A stretch of DNA of 64,000 nt from CAYMMX01 sp964391675. Lineage in GTDB: Bacteria > Cyanobacteriota > Vampirovibrionia > Gastranaerophilales > Gastranaerophilaceae. Numbering within the stretch: position 1 is the stretch's first letter; each line of letters starts with the position of its first letter. This document shows positions 34,097 through 42,891 of this stretch, one piece after another. Location of the stretch: the NCBI GenBank assembly GCA_964391675.1, contig CAYMMX010000002.1, forward strand, positions 186,001-250,000, given 5' to 3'. The position numbers and the translations under genes were made by a program. Below the pieces are notes generated by a model, which was given only the letters and a program-made list of their open reading frames with translations, was not told the DNA's origin and ran no database searches.

Positions 34097-36349
34097 ATGA
34101 TGATGAGTGTTGGGAAAAAACTATCTATAGCATTTTATTGGCATATGCATCAACCTGTTTATCAATTAAATGTAGACAGTGACTATCTTATGCCATGGGT
34201 TCGTCTGCATGGTGTAAAAGATTATCTGGATATGCTTTTAATTAGCGAAAAGTATGACAAGTTAAAGTTAAACTTTAATTTAGGTCCGGCACTTTTAGAT
34301 GCTTTAATTAATTACGGTGAAAATGATTATCATGATATTCATTCAAGGTTAACCATTACTAATGTTGCAGATTTAACAAATGATGATAAAGAGTTTATTT
34401 TAAATAATTTTTTTGATGCTGAATATTCTTCTATGGTTTTTCCTTTTGAATCATATAACGAACTTTATCAAAAACGCTTTTCAAATGAAAATGTTGATAT
34501 AACACTTTTTTCTGACCAAGAGTATTCAGATATTATGGCATTATTCAACCTTGTTTGGATTGATCCCAGTTATAAAAAAATGTTTACGGATTTAAACGAA
34601 CTTATAAAGAAAGGTAAAAACTATACATTTAAAGATAGACTTGATATAATAGAAATTCATAGAAAAATTATAAGAATGATAATTCCGAAATATAAAGAAT
34701 TTTGGGAAAAAGGTAAAATAGAAATTACAACAAATCCTTATTATCACCCGATTTTACCTGCTATGATTGATATTGAAAAAGCTCAAAAAGGTTTAGCAAC
34801 GGTAGATTCTACCCTGTTTGATTTGAATTTAGCAAAAGATGCTAAATTCCAGACAGAAATTGCAATTGAGAGAATAGAAGAACTTTTTGATAAACGTCCT
34901 AAAGGCATTTGGCCTTCCGAGCAGTGTGTAAGCCCGGAAGTCTTAGATATATTTAAAGAATTAGGTATTGATTGGACTATTTCTGATGAGGGAGTTTTAT
35001 CAAGTTCAATTGATTTTGATTTTGTGAGAGATTTTAAAGGTTATTTAGAAGATCCTTATTTCTTAATGAAAACATATAAATATAAAACTAAAAGCTCAGA
35101 CATAAACTTAATTTTTAGAGATTCTGTAATACCCAATTTAATAAGTTTTGAATATGCGAACCATGACCCCAAATCAGCGGCTGAGGATTTGTATGACAGG
35201 ATTAAAGTTATTCAAAATAAAATACAGATATCACCGGATAAAAATCATTTATTAACTATCGCAATGGATGGCGAAAACTGTTGGGAAAACTATATTGAGG
35301 ATGGTGCTGCTTTTCTTGAAAATATATATTCGTTAATTGAGGAAGATGAAACCCTTGAAACAGTATTGATAAGTGATTATATAAAAAAAGAAAAATATCA
35401 TAAAGAGCTTAAGAAAATTCATTCAGGATCTTGGATAAACAGAAACTTCCAGTTATGGGTTGGAGAACCTGTGAAAAATATGGCTTGGAGTTATTTAAAG
35501 CAAGTTAAAAAAGATTTTGACAGTTTTGTAAAGGCTAATCCCAAGGATAAAATAATTCCTTATGCTCACAGAGAATTAATGATTGCTGAAGGAAGTGATT
35601 GGTTTTGGTGGTATGGTGAGCCAAATGATTCCGGTCAAGATCATATATTTGATTATTTATTTAGAGAAAGATTAAAAAATGTTTATAGATACTTGAGACA
35701 AGATATTCCTAAAAATCTTGATCTGCCTTTAATCTCGCTTTTTACTAAACCGTCACGTTATCCAAGAAACAGTATTACGCCGAAAATAGACGGATTATAT
35801 GAATCAGATGAAGATGACTGGCTAAATGCAGGTTGCATAGATATTCCGAATGGTCCTATTTTACAGGATAATAAGCTTTTTGATAAAATTTGCTACGGTT
35901 CAGACTCAAATAATTTTTACTTAAGATTATATTTGAGTAATTCTATTCAAAAGGCTTATACAACTAATCCTATTCTTCATCAAATGTATATATATATGAG
36001 AAATAGTGACAGAAAACAGCTGCAATCACCTATAAGACTTATAAATAAAACCGAAAACGTTTCTCCGATTATGCGCGAAAAATTTCATAATGAACTTAGA
36101 ATTTCAATGATGGACAACAAATTATATCCTATCAGATTTACTAAAGCTATTCAGTCTGGTCTTTGGGCAATGCAAGATACGCACGATGTTAAAATGGCGT
36201 ATCAAAAAGTTGTTGATATAAGTATTCCTTTTGATAGTTTAGATATAGGTTCAGGTGAAAAGTTAGAATTTTTCTTTGCAAATGCAAATTTTGGAATTAA
36301 AGATGCTTTTTCTCCGCATGATATTCTTTTAAGTGTTGTAAGAAATTAG
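34097..36349 (+). CDS. Glycoside hydrolase family 57 protein (alpha-glucan enzyme)
   Basis: A 750-residue GH57 enzyme, a family of alpha-amylases, glucanotransferases and branching enzymes. Seen: conserved region 1 AFYWHMHQPVYQ (residues 12-23), the catalytic nucleophile E275 in GIWPSEQ, the acid/base D391 in AMDGENCWE, and a following SDWFWWYGEPN block. The C-terminal 150 residues form an extra beta-type domain. No signal peptide, so glycogen or another internal glucan is the likely substrate. ATG triplets at 34097, 34100 and 34103 are all possible starts. Exact activity cannot be told. Confidence 0.93.
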   Translation: MMMSVGKKLSIAFYWHMHQPVYQLNVDSDYLMPWVRLHGVKDYLDMLLISEKYDKLKLNFNLGPALLDALINYGENDYHDIHSRLTITNVADLTNDDKEFILNNFFDAEYSSMVFPFESYNELYQKRFSNENVDITLFSDQEYSDIMALFNLVWIDPSYKKMFTDLNELIKKGKNYTFKDRLDIIEIHRKIIRMIIPKYKEFWEKGKIEITTNPYYHPILPAMIDIEKAQKGLATVDSTLFDLNLAKDAKFQTEIAIERIEELFDKRPKGIWPSEQCVSPEVLDIFKELGIDWTISDEGVLSSSIDFDFVRDFKGYLEDPYFLMKTYKYKTKSSDINLIFRDSVIPNLISFEYANHDPKSAAEDLYDRIKVIQNKIQISPDKNHLLTIAMDGENCWENYIEDGAAFLENIYSLIEEDETLETVLISDYIKKEKYHKELKKIHSGSWINRNFQLWVGEPVKNMAWSYLKQVKKDFDSFVKANPKDKIIPYAHRELMIAEGSDWFWWYGEPNDSGQDHIFDYLFRERLKNVYRYLRQDIPKNLDLPLISLFTKPSRYPRNSITPKIDGLYESDEDDWLNAGCIDIPNGPILQDNKLFDKICYGSDSNNFYLRLYLSNSIQKAYTTNPILHQMYIYMRNSDRKQLQSPIRLINKTENVSPIMREKFHNELRISMMDNKLYPIRFTKAIQSGLWAMQDTHDVKMAYQKVVDISIPFDSLDIGSGEKLEFFFANANFGIKDAFSPHDILLSVVRN

Positions 36350-36424
36350 TCATATGAGTTATCATTTTGACTTAAGTCAAAATATATTGTAAACTACTTT
36401 ATATATATAAAAAAGGAAAAATTT

Positions 36425-37234
36425 ATGAACTCTTCAAAAAATAATTCGCCATGGATACTTTTAGATTTAAAAAAAATAATTTATGCAATATCTTGTGAGG
36501 TTGTATTGTCATTAAGTCAGATGCCCACAATAACTCCTTTGCCTAAATCGCCGGAAGAAATGAGAGGCGTTGTTGATTTTAGAGGAAAATCAATTCAGTT
36601 GATTGATTCAAGAAAAATGTTAAGAATCAATTCTGTTAGTGATGAAATAGAAGACTTTATTAAATTAATGGATTTAAGACACCAAGATCATTTAAATTGG
36701 GTTAATGTACTGGAATCATCTGTTAAAAATGGTGAACCTTTTACTTTGACAACAGATCCGCATAAATGTGATTTTGGTAAATGGTATGATAGCTATCCTA
36801 TAGAAAACGAAAGTATGATGTTTACTTCAGCTTTTGCAAAATTTGATAAACCACATAAAGCAATACATGATTTAGGTGTAAAAACTCAAGAATTAATAAA
36901 TTCAGGAAAGAAAGAAGATGCAATTAAATTAATTGCATCGGCAAAAAAATCAGAACTTAAAGAAATGGCAGAGCTATTTGAAGAAATAAAATTAGCATAC
37001 AAAGATAGCCGAAAAGAAATAATGATTGTTATCGGAGATGAAAACAAATGTGTTGGTTTATCGGTTGACAATATAGTTTCTATAGAACATTTGACAGAAA
37101 TTGATGAAGATTTAATTAAACAATCAATTACCAATACTAAATATATATTAGGTTATGGCAAAAGAAAAGATAATACAGTTGCTTTAATCTTAGATGATGA
37201 ATATATTTTAAGTCAATTTCACTATAAAGTTTAA
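36425..37234 (+). CDS. CheW protein with inserted zinc-binding CZB domain
   Basis: A 269-residue chemotaxis adaptor. Residues 10-70 are the first half of a CheW fold (YAISCEVVLSLSQMPTITPL, MRGVVDFRGKSIQLIDSR). Residues 78-195 are a chemoreceptor zinc-binding domain with the ligand set H89 (DHLNWV), C115 (HKCDFGKWY), H144 and H148 (HKAIH). Residues 198-265 complete CheW (EIMIVIGDENKCVGLSVDNIVSIEHL, ILGYGKRKD, ALILDDEYIL). Normal CheW is about 150-170 residues and bridges receptors and CheA. AAAGGAAAA precedes the ATG. No cheA or flagellar gene is near; a receptor gene is at 46992. Confidence 0.88.
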   Translation: MNSSKNNSPWILLDLKKIIYAISCEVVLSLSQMPTITPLPKSPEEMRGVVDFRGKSIQLIDSRKMLRINSVSDEIEDFIKLMDLRHQDHLNWVNVLESSVKNGEPFTLTTDPHKCDFGKWYDSYPIENESMMFTSAFAKFDKPHKAIHDLGVKTQELINSGKKEDAIKLIASAKKSELKEMAELFEEIKLAYKDSRKEIMIVIGDENKCVGLSVDNIVSIEHLTEIDEDLIKQSITNTKYILGYGKRKDNTVALILDDEYILSQFHYKV

Positions 37235-37252
37235 TTTTTATAGTGTTTAGAA

Positions 37253-38503
37253 TTAATTTGCGCTTATAAATCCGTTTAATGCAGTGTATGCAGCGACATA
37301 AGGTGATGAAAGATAAATAAAACCTTTTGTATTTCCCATCCTACCCTGAAAGTTTCTGTTTTGTGTTGCAAGACAAACTTCGTCATCTCCAAGAGTTCCG
37401 GCATGAACTCCAACACATGGCCCGCACCCAGATGTTAATATCGCAGCATTTGCTTCGACAAGTATTTCTATTAAACCTTCTTTTAAGGCCTGTTTAAAAA
37501 CGTCTTTTGAAGCAGGAGCAACAAGAAGCCTTACGTCAGAATGAACGGTTTTTCCTTTTAGAATTTCAGCAACTATTCTTAAATCTTCAATCCTTCCGTT
37601 TGTACAAGTACCTATAAATACCTGGTCAACTTTAACTTTATTTTCTCCTTGGAGTTGTTCAATAGTTTTTGTATTATCAACTGTATGAGGACAGGAAACT
37701 GTATGTTTAACCTTGCTTGCATCAATTTTAATAATGCGTTCATAAACGGCATCTTCATCAGGGTTTAATTCTATAAATTTATCAGCTCTTCCTCTTAATT
37801 CTAAATATTCTTTTGTTTTTTCGTCAGTAGAAAACAAACCGCATTTTGCTCCTGCCTCAACTGCCATGTTTGCCAGAGTAAATCTTTCAGACATAGACAT
37901 ATTTTTAATATTTTCACCACAAAATTCCAAAGATTTATAAGTTGCACCGTCCGCACCTATCATTCCGATTAAATGCAACATTAAATCTTTAGAACAAACA
38001 CCTTTTTGAAAATTTCCGCTTACTTCAATTTTATATGCTGAAGGAACTTTTAACCAGGTTTTACCTAAAGCCATGCCGACAGCAATATCTGTTGATCCCA
38101 TGCCCGTTGCAAAAGCACCTAACGCACCTGATGTACAAGTATGAGAATCAGCGCCTATAAGTATTTCTCCCGGATTAACGTAATCTTCTATTAATCTTTG
38201 ATGGCAGACTCCTTTCCCTACATCAGATAAAACTGCGCCATATTCTTTGGCAAAATTTCTAAGAACCATATGTGAATTTGAAAGTTCTTTTCTCGGACTT
38301 GGGGCTGCATGATCTATAAAAAGGATGGTTCTTTCAGGATTATGTAATTTATTTTTACCCGTTTTCTTGAATTCCTGAACGGTAAGAGGTCCTGTTCCGT
38401 CTTGAACGGCGCATACATCTATCTTTGCTATTACAAGTTCACCTGCCTTAACGTCTTTTTTGGTATGTTTTGAAATAATTTTTTCTGCTAATGTTTGTCC
38501 CAT
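37253..38503 (-). CDS. leuC: 3-isopropylmalate dehydratase large subunit (LeuC/HacA family)
   Basis: Aconitase-superfamily enzyme isomerising isopropylmalate in leucine synthesis. Seen: IDHAAPSPRKE, IGADSHTCTSGALGAFATG, and the 4Fe-4S cysteines in FIGTCTNGRIEDL and LTSGCGPCVGVHAG. The 416-residue size is the short type related to homoaconitase subunits, so a homoaconitase-like role is possible. Of two in-frame ATGs, 38503 (MGQTLAEKI) is preferred, because AAGGA lies 8-9 bases before it and is almost fused to ATG 38512. The small subunit is not in the window. Confidence 0.92.
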   Translation of the reverse strand: MGQTLAEKIISKHTKKDVKAGELVIAKIDVCAVQDGTGPLTVQEFKKTGKNKLHNPERTILFIDHAAPSPRKELSNSHMVLRNFAKEYGAVLSDVGKGVCHQRLIEDYVNPGEILIGADSHTCTSGALGAFATGMGSTDIAVGMALGKTWLKVPSAYKIEVSGNFQKGVCSKDLMLHLIGMIGADGATYKSLEFCGENIKNMSMSERFTLANMAVEAGAKCGLFSTDEKTKEYLELRGRADKFIELNPDEDAVYERIIKIDASKVKHTVSCPHTVDNTKTIEQLQGENKVKVDQVFIGTCTNGRIEDLRIVAEILKGKTVHSDVRLLVAPASKDVFKQALKEGLIEILVEANAAILTSGCGPCVGVHAGTLGDDEVCLATQNRNFQGRMGNTKGFIYLSSPYVAAYTALNGFISAN

Positions 38504-38574
38504 GTTAACCATCCTTTGTTTAAATAAATATTACCACAAAAAAATTTTTTCTATACCTTTTTTCTTTTTCCTAT

Positions 38575-38602
38575 TTGCATTTGAGCTTGTTTATGCTAGA
38601 AT
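38575..38602 (+). promoter_or_regulatory. Promoter of gyrA
   Basis: TTGCAT (38575-38580), 16-base spacer, extended -10 TGC-TAGAAT (ending 38602). The leader carries GGGGGG at 38617-38622, eight bases before the TTG start. Confidence 0.6.
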
Positions 38603-38630
38603 AAATACATAGACATGGGGGGTATTTAAA

Positions 38631-41192
38631 TTGAGTCAGCAAAATATATTTAGCGATGGAAAAATTGTTCCTGTAAACATTAGAGAAGAAATGAAACGTT
38701 CATATATCGATTATGCAATGAGTGTTATTGTTGGACGTGCTTTACCTGATGTTAGAGACGGCTTGAAACCTGTTCACAGAAGAATACTTTTTGCTATGAG
38801 TGAATTGGGTATGACTCCTGATAAACCATATAAAAAATCAGCACGTATCGTTGGTGAAGTTCTTGGTAAATACCATCCGCATGGCGATACGGCAGTATAT
38901 GAATCACTTGTAAGAATGGCTCAAGATTTTTCAACAAGATACCAAACAATTGATGGGCATGGTAATTTTGGATCTATAGATGGTGATTCTGCAGCTGCAA
39001 TGCGTTATACGGAAGCAAGAATGCATAAAATTACAACATCTATGCTTTCAGATATTGATTGTGAAACAGTTGATTTTACTCCAAACTTCGATGGTTCATT
39101 AGAAGAACCATCTGTTCTTCCGGTAAGACTTCCTATGTTGCTATTAAACGGAGTTTCCGGTATTGCAGTTGGGATGGCAACAAATATTCCGCCTCACAAT
39201 TTGTGTGAAATTGTTGACGGTACAATTTCATTAATTGATAATCCTGATATTACAATTGAAGGATTAATGGAATATATAAAAGGTCCTGATTTTCCGACAG
39301 CTGCTACGATTATTGGTTTAAGTGAGATTAAACAAGCTTATGAAACAGGCCGCGGCTCTATAAAAATGAAGGCTGTCGCAGGTTTTGAAGAACTACCTGG
39401 CGGTAATGGAAGAATGAGCAGGACTGCTATTATTGTTACGGAGCTTCCTTACCAAGTTAATAAAGCTATGTTGATTGAAAAAATAGCTGAATTAGTTAAA
39501 GATCAAAAAATTATGGGAATTTCTGATTTAAGAGATGAGTCAGACAGAGATGGAATGCGTATAGTTATTGAATTAAAACGTGACGCAAAGCCGGACGTTG
39601 TTAAAAATAATTTGTTTAAACAAACTCAATTAGCAACATCATTTGGGGTTAATATGATTGCTTTAGTCGGGCTTCAGCCTAGATTAATGAATTTGTATGA
39701 AGTGTTAAATGAATTTGTTGAACATAGAGTTGAAATTATTACAAGAAGAACAATTTTCTTCTTAAAAAAAGCAAAAATGCGAGCTCATATTTTATCAGGT
39801 TTATTAATTGCATTAAACTCTTTAGATGAAGTTATTGAGCTTATTAAAAAATCTAAAACCACAGAAGAGGCTCGTTTAGGCTTGATGTCAAGATTCGGTT
39901 TAGATATTGATCAGGCAAATGCAATTTTAGAAATGCAATTAAGAAGATTAACAGGCCTGGAACAGGATAAAATTAAAGCTGAATATGAAGAGCTTCTTAA
40001 AAAGATTAAAGAATATGAGGAAATTCTTGCAGACAGGCAAAAGGTTTTAAATATTATTAAAGAAGAATTGCTTGAAGATAAAGAAAAATATGGTGATGAA
40101 CGAAAAACTCAAATTTTGCCTGATCAAGGTGAAATGAGTATTGAAGATTTAACTCCAAATACGCCGATGGCGGTATTTATAACCCATCAAGGTTATTTAA
40201 AAAGAATTTCTTTAGATACTTTTGAACGTCAAAATCGAGCTACAAGAGGAAAATCCGGCATTAAAACAAAAGAAGATGATGATATTCAGCATTTCTTTAC
40301 AGCAATGATGCATGATAAAGTATTATTCTTTAGCTCAAAAGGAACGGTATACAGTTTAAATGTTTATGATTTTCCTGAAGGTTCAAGACAATCAAAGGGA
40401 TTACCTATCGTTAATGTTCTTCCTATAGAGCAGGATGAAAAAATTACCGCGGTTGTTCCTGTTAGTAGTTTTTCACCTGAATTAAACTTAATTATGCTGA
40501 CAAAAGGCGGATATATTAAGAGAATAGGACTTGATAATTTTTCGAATATCAGACGAAACGGTATTATTGCAATAGGTTTAGAAGAAGGTGATGGTTTGAA
40601 CTGGGTTAAATTAGCAAATTCGAAAGATGAAATTTTAATCGGTACAAGCTGTGGTATGGCTATACGTTTTGCTGTCTCTGATTTAAGACCACTTGGTAGA
40701 AGTGCAAGAGGAGTTAATTCAATGAAGCTTCGCAGTGGTGACAGCATAATTGGTTGCGATATTGTTCCAAAAGATTATGATGCGGATTTATTGGTTGTAA
40801 CTTCAGACGGATTCGGTAAACGCTCTAAATTATCAGAATTCAGAGCCCAGAACCGTGGTGGTATCGGGTTGATTGCCACTAAATTTAAATCTACTTCTTC
40901 AAGATTGGTTGCATTAACAATTGTTGAAGAAAAAGACGAAATTATGTTAGTAACAGCAAACGGTATTGTTACAAGAATTAAAGCCGGCGATATTTCAAGA
41001 CAAGGTAGACCTGCAACAGGTGTTAGAGCTCAAAATCTGGTCGATGGCGATATGGTTGTATCTGTAAATAAAATTATTGATCCAGATGAAGAACCTGAAT
41101 TAGACATTAAAAAAATACAAGAAAATCCTTCTTCAGATTTACAAGAGCCCGAAGCTCAACAAACAAGTTTGTTAGATAGTACTGAAGAATAA
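38631..41192 (+). CDS. gyrA: DNA gyrase subunit A
   Basis: Type II topoisomerase breakage-reunion subunit. Seen: the start region MKRSYIDYAMSVIVGRALPD, KKSARIVGEVLGKYHPHGD, the catalytic tyrosine Y126 in AAMRYTEAR, and a six-bladed C-terminal domain. The wrapping GyrA box is degenerate, QNRATRGKSG, a form I recall from cyanobacterial gyrases. The start is TTG 38631 behind a G-rich ribosome site. Length 853 is normal. It ends with an acidic tail and a strong terminator. Confidence 0.97.
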   Translation: MSQQNIFSDGKIVPVNIREEMKRSYIDYAMSVIVGRALPDVRDGLKPVHRRILFAMSELGMTPDKPYKKSARIVGEVLGKYHPHGDTAVYESLVRMAQDFSTRYQTIDGHGNFGSIDGDSAAAMRYTEARMHKITTSMLSDIDCETVDFTPNFDGSLEEPSVLPVRLPMLLLNGVSGIAVGMATNIPPHNLCEIVDGTISLIDNPDITIEGLMEYIKGPDFPTAATIIGLSEIKQAYETGRGSIKMKAVAGFEELPGGNGRMSRTAIIVTELPYQVNKAMLIEKIAELVKDQKIMGISDLRDESDRDGMRIVIELKRDAKPDVVKNNLFKQTQLATSFGVNMIALVGLQPRLMNLYEVLNEFVEHRVEIITRRTIFFLKKAKMRAHILSGLLIALNSLDEVIELIKKSKTTEEARLGLMSRFGLDIDQANAILEMQLRRLTGLEQDKIKAEYEELLKKIKEYEEILADRQKVLNIIKEELLEDKEKYGDERKTQILPDQGEMSIEDLTPNTPMAVFITHQGYLKRISLDTFERQNRATRGKSGIKTKEDDDIQHFFTAMMHDKVLFFSSKGTVYSLNVYDFPEGSRQSKGLPIVNVLPIEQDEKITAVVPVSSFSPELNLIMLTKGGYIKRIGLDNFSNIRRNGIIAIGLEEGDGLNWVKLANSKDEILIGTSCGMAIRFAVSDLRPLGRSARGVNSMKLRSGDSIIGCDIVPKDYDADLLVVTSDGFGKRSKLSEFRAQNRGGIGLIATKFKSTSSRLVALTIVEEKDEIMLVTANGIVTRIKAGDISRQGRPATGVRAQNLVDGDMVVSVNKIIDPDEEPELDIKKIQENPSSDLQEPEAQQTSLLDSTEE

Positions 41193-41219
41193 ATTCATTA
41201 CTTAAAAACAGTTGTATAT

Positions 41220-41259
41220 AAAAGGCACGGCCTCAACTTAAGTTGAGGCCGTGCCTTTT
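41220..41259. terminator. Perfect two-way palindrome terminator after gyrA
   Basis: AAAAGGCACGGCCTCAACTT and its exact reverse complement, a 20-base stem without a loop, with A and T runs at the ends. It serves gyrA and the convergent bioD. Confidence 0.9.
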
Positions 41260-41289
41260 ATATTTATCTGAGAATTATTATTATTTATT

Positions 41290-42021
41290 TTAATTTCCAT
41301 TTTCAATGTTGAGCTTTGCTATTTTTACATCAAATACACTTTCAATATCGATTCCGTTTAAAGTATCTGTTATTAAGTTATTAGGATCAAGTTTTCTTTT
41401 TTGAGGAAAGTTTTTTAATATTCCAAGTATTTTTGTATTAGTATACTCTTCAATTATTCTTGGTGTGTTTTTTAAATCAATATCATCTGTTTTTTCAGGA
41501 ATATTATTTATTATAACTCCTCTTACCTTTAGCCCTTTAGATTCTGCATGATTAATTGTTAAAAGAGATTTATTTATTATTGCTGAGTCTGGTTTTATAA
41601 CTATGACTATGGGGATTTCAAGGTCTTTAATCATATCTGAAACAAGAAATTTTGGTGCAATCGGAGTCATAATACCTCCGGGAGCTTCTATAATTGTGCA
41701 GTCGCATTCTTTTTTGATTTCATCATAATCCTTTTTTATTAAAATTCTATCTATTGATATATTTTCAGTTTCAGCAGCTATAAGAGGACTTGATTTTTGT
41801 TTTAAAAGGTATGTGGATGAAGTTTTGATATATGGGTCAATAGTTTTTATAAATACTAAATCAGGAGATTGGGCAAATCCGTTTTTTTCAATAGCTCCTG
41901 TCTCTACAGGTTTATAAACGCAGGTTGTGTAACCAAGACTTTGCATTGTTGCAGCAAGTCCTGCTGTTATAAAAGTTTTTCCTACATTATCTTCAGTTCC
42001 GGTGATAAATATATTTAGCAT
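41290..42021 (-). CDS. bioD: Dethiobiotin synthetase
   Basis: ATP-dependent ring closure of diaminopelargonate to dethiobiotin in biotin synthesis. Seen: P-loop ITGTEDNVGKTFITAGLA, YKPVETGAIE, and IIEAPGGIMTPI with the carboxylation-site region. Length 243 is slightly longer than usual. No other bio gene is near. The upstream interval contains a 14-T run. No ribosome site is obvious; TATTAA lies nine bases upstream, so a near-leaderless message is possible. Confidence 0.9.
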   Translation of the reverse strand: MLNIFITGTEDNVGKTFITAGLAATMQSLGYTTCVYKPVETGAIEKNGFAQSPDLVFIKTIDPYIKTSSTYLLKQKSSPLIAAETENISIDRILIKKDYDEIKKECDCTIIEAPGGIMTPIAPKFLVSDMIKDLEIPIVIVIKPDSAIINKSLLTINHAESKGLKVRGVIINNIPEKTDDIDLKNTPRIIEEYTNTKILGILKNFPQKRKLDPNNLITDTLNGIDIESVFDVKIAKLNIENGN

Positions 42022-42061
42022 AAAATAATTTTAATACAAAAAAACTAAACAAATCATTTAC

Positions 42062-42075
42062 TTTTTTTTTTTTTT
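42062..42075 (+). repeat. Homopolymer run of 14 T
   Basis: A run of 14 T in the divergent interval between bioD and rpsT, without an adjoining hairpin. Length could vary by slippage. Confidence 0.8.
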
Positions 42076-42158
42076 GAATTAAAATTATTTTACTCACACT
42101 ATCCTCAGAGTATTTAAGGCATCATTAACCTTAAAAATAACTTAGAAAGAAGGAATAA

Positions 42159-42431
42159 ATGGCAAATATTAAATCATCAAAGAAGCGTATTCTGGTTGCA
42201 CAAAGAAATGCAGAAAAGAATGTTGCTTTTAAATCTTCGATTAAAACAGCTTTAAAAAAAGCATTAGAGTTGGGTAAAGGCGATGACAAAGATGCTTTAG
42301 CAACGGCAGTTTCTAAAGTATACCAACTTTGTGATAAGGCTGTTGTAAAAGGAATATTGCACAAAAACACAGCTGCAAGAAAAAAATCAAGATTAACAAT
42401 TGCTTTAAATAAATTAGCAGAAAAGGTTTAA
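42159..42431 (+). CDS. rpsT: 30S ribosomal protein S20
   Basis: Small-subunit protein binding 16S rRNA. The full sequence is typical: MANIKSSKKRILVAQRNAEKN, three long basic helices, and the closing KNTAARKKSRLTIALNKL. Length 90 is normal. AAGAAGGAA precedes the ATG, and the leader of about 90 bases could hold autoregulation, which is known for S20 elsewhere. A long hairpin follows. Confidence 0.97.
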   Translation: MANIKSSKKRILVAQRNAEKNVAFKSSIKTALKKALELGKGDDKDALATAVSKVYQLCDKAVVKGILHKNTAARKKSRLTIALNKLAEKV

Positions 42432-42454
42432 TTTATTTTTAAAATTTAATTGGA

Positions 42455-42497
42455 GCAGATTTCCGGGTTTCAGCTAGTCTTTAACCCGGAAATCTGC
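42455..42497. terminator. Hairpin between rpsT and a convergent lipoprotein gene
   Basis: GCAGATTTCCGGGTT (42455-42469) pairs perfectly with AACCCGGAAATCTGC (42483-42497). The second arm lies inside the last codons of the reverse gene; there is no T run on the rpsT side. Confidence 0.7.
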
Positions 42498-42887
42498 CAT
42501 TACAAGAGGTTTATTAAGAGCATTTTTTGCATAGATGAGCATACAGTATTCACCGGGTGAATTCATAATTATATAATCATTATAATAAAATATTTGGTCT
42601 TTTTTTAACCGGAAATCATTTGAATAAACTACACTTATTGGTTGTACAACGGCTTTACCATCTTTCTTTAGTATTCGTACTCTTATAGAATCTGTATTTA
42701 ATTTTTTTTCTGTGATAAATAGATAATATATTCTTTTTTGAGCTATAAAATCATTGGTATTGTTTAATAAATTTTCTTTTGTTATCGGATCTTTATTAAA
42801 AAGAACAAGCGTTTTAGGCTTATTACAAGATGTTGTTGTAATAAGTAAAAATAAAATAATAAATATTATTAAAAATTTCTTATGCAT
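42474..42887 (-). CDS. Predicted lipoprotein of unknown function
   Basis: Not recognised. A 137-residue protein with a lipoprotein signal: MHKKFLIIFIILFLLITTTS followed by the lipidated cysteine (position 21). The mature part is mixed beta and ends LNKPLVMADFRVKD, like a small Ig-type fold. It lies four bases behind the TPR gene, so both are one operon. Its 3' end doubles as a terminator stem. Confidence 0.78.
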   Translation of the reverse strand: MHKKFLIIFIILFLLITTTSCNKPKTLVLFNKDPITKENLLNNTNDFIAQKRIYYLFITEKKLNTDSIRVRILKKDGKAVVQPISVVYSNDFRLKKDQIFYYNDYIIMNSPGEYCMLIYAKNALNKPLVMADFRVKD

Positions 42888-42891
42888 AAGT

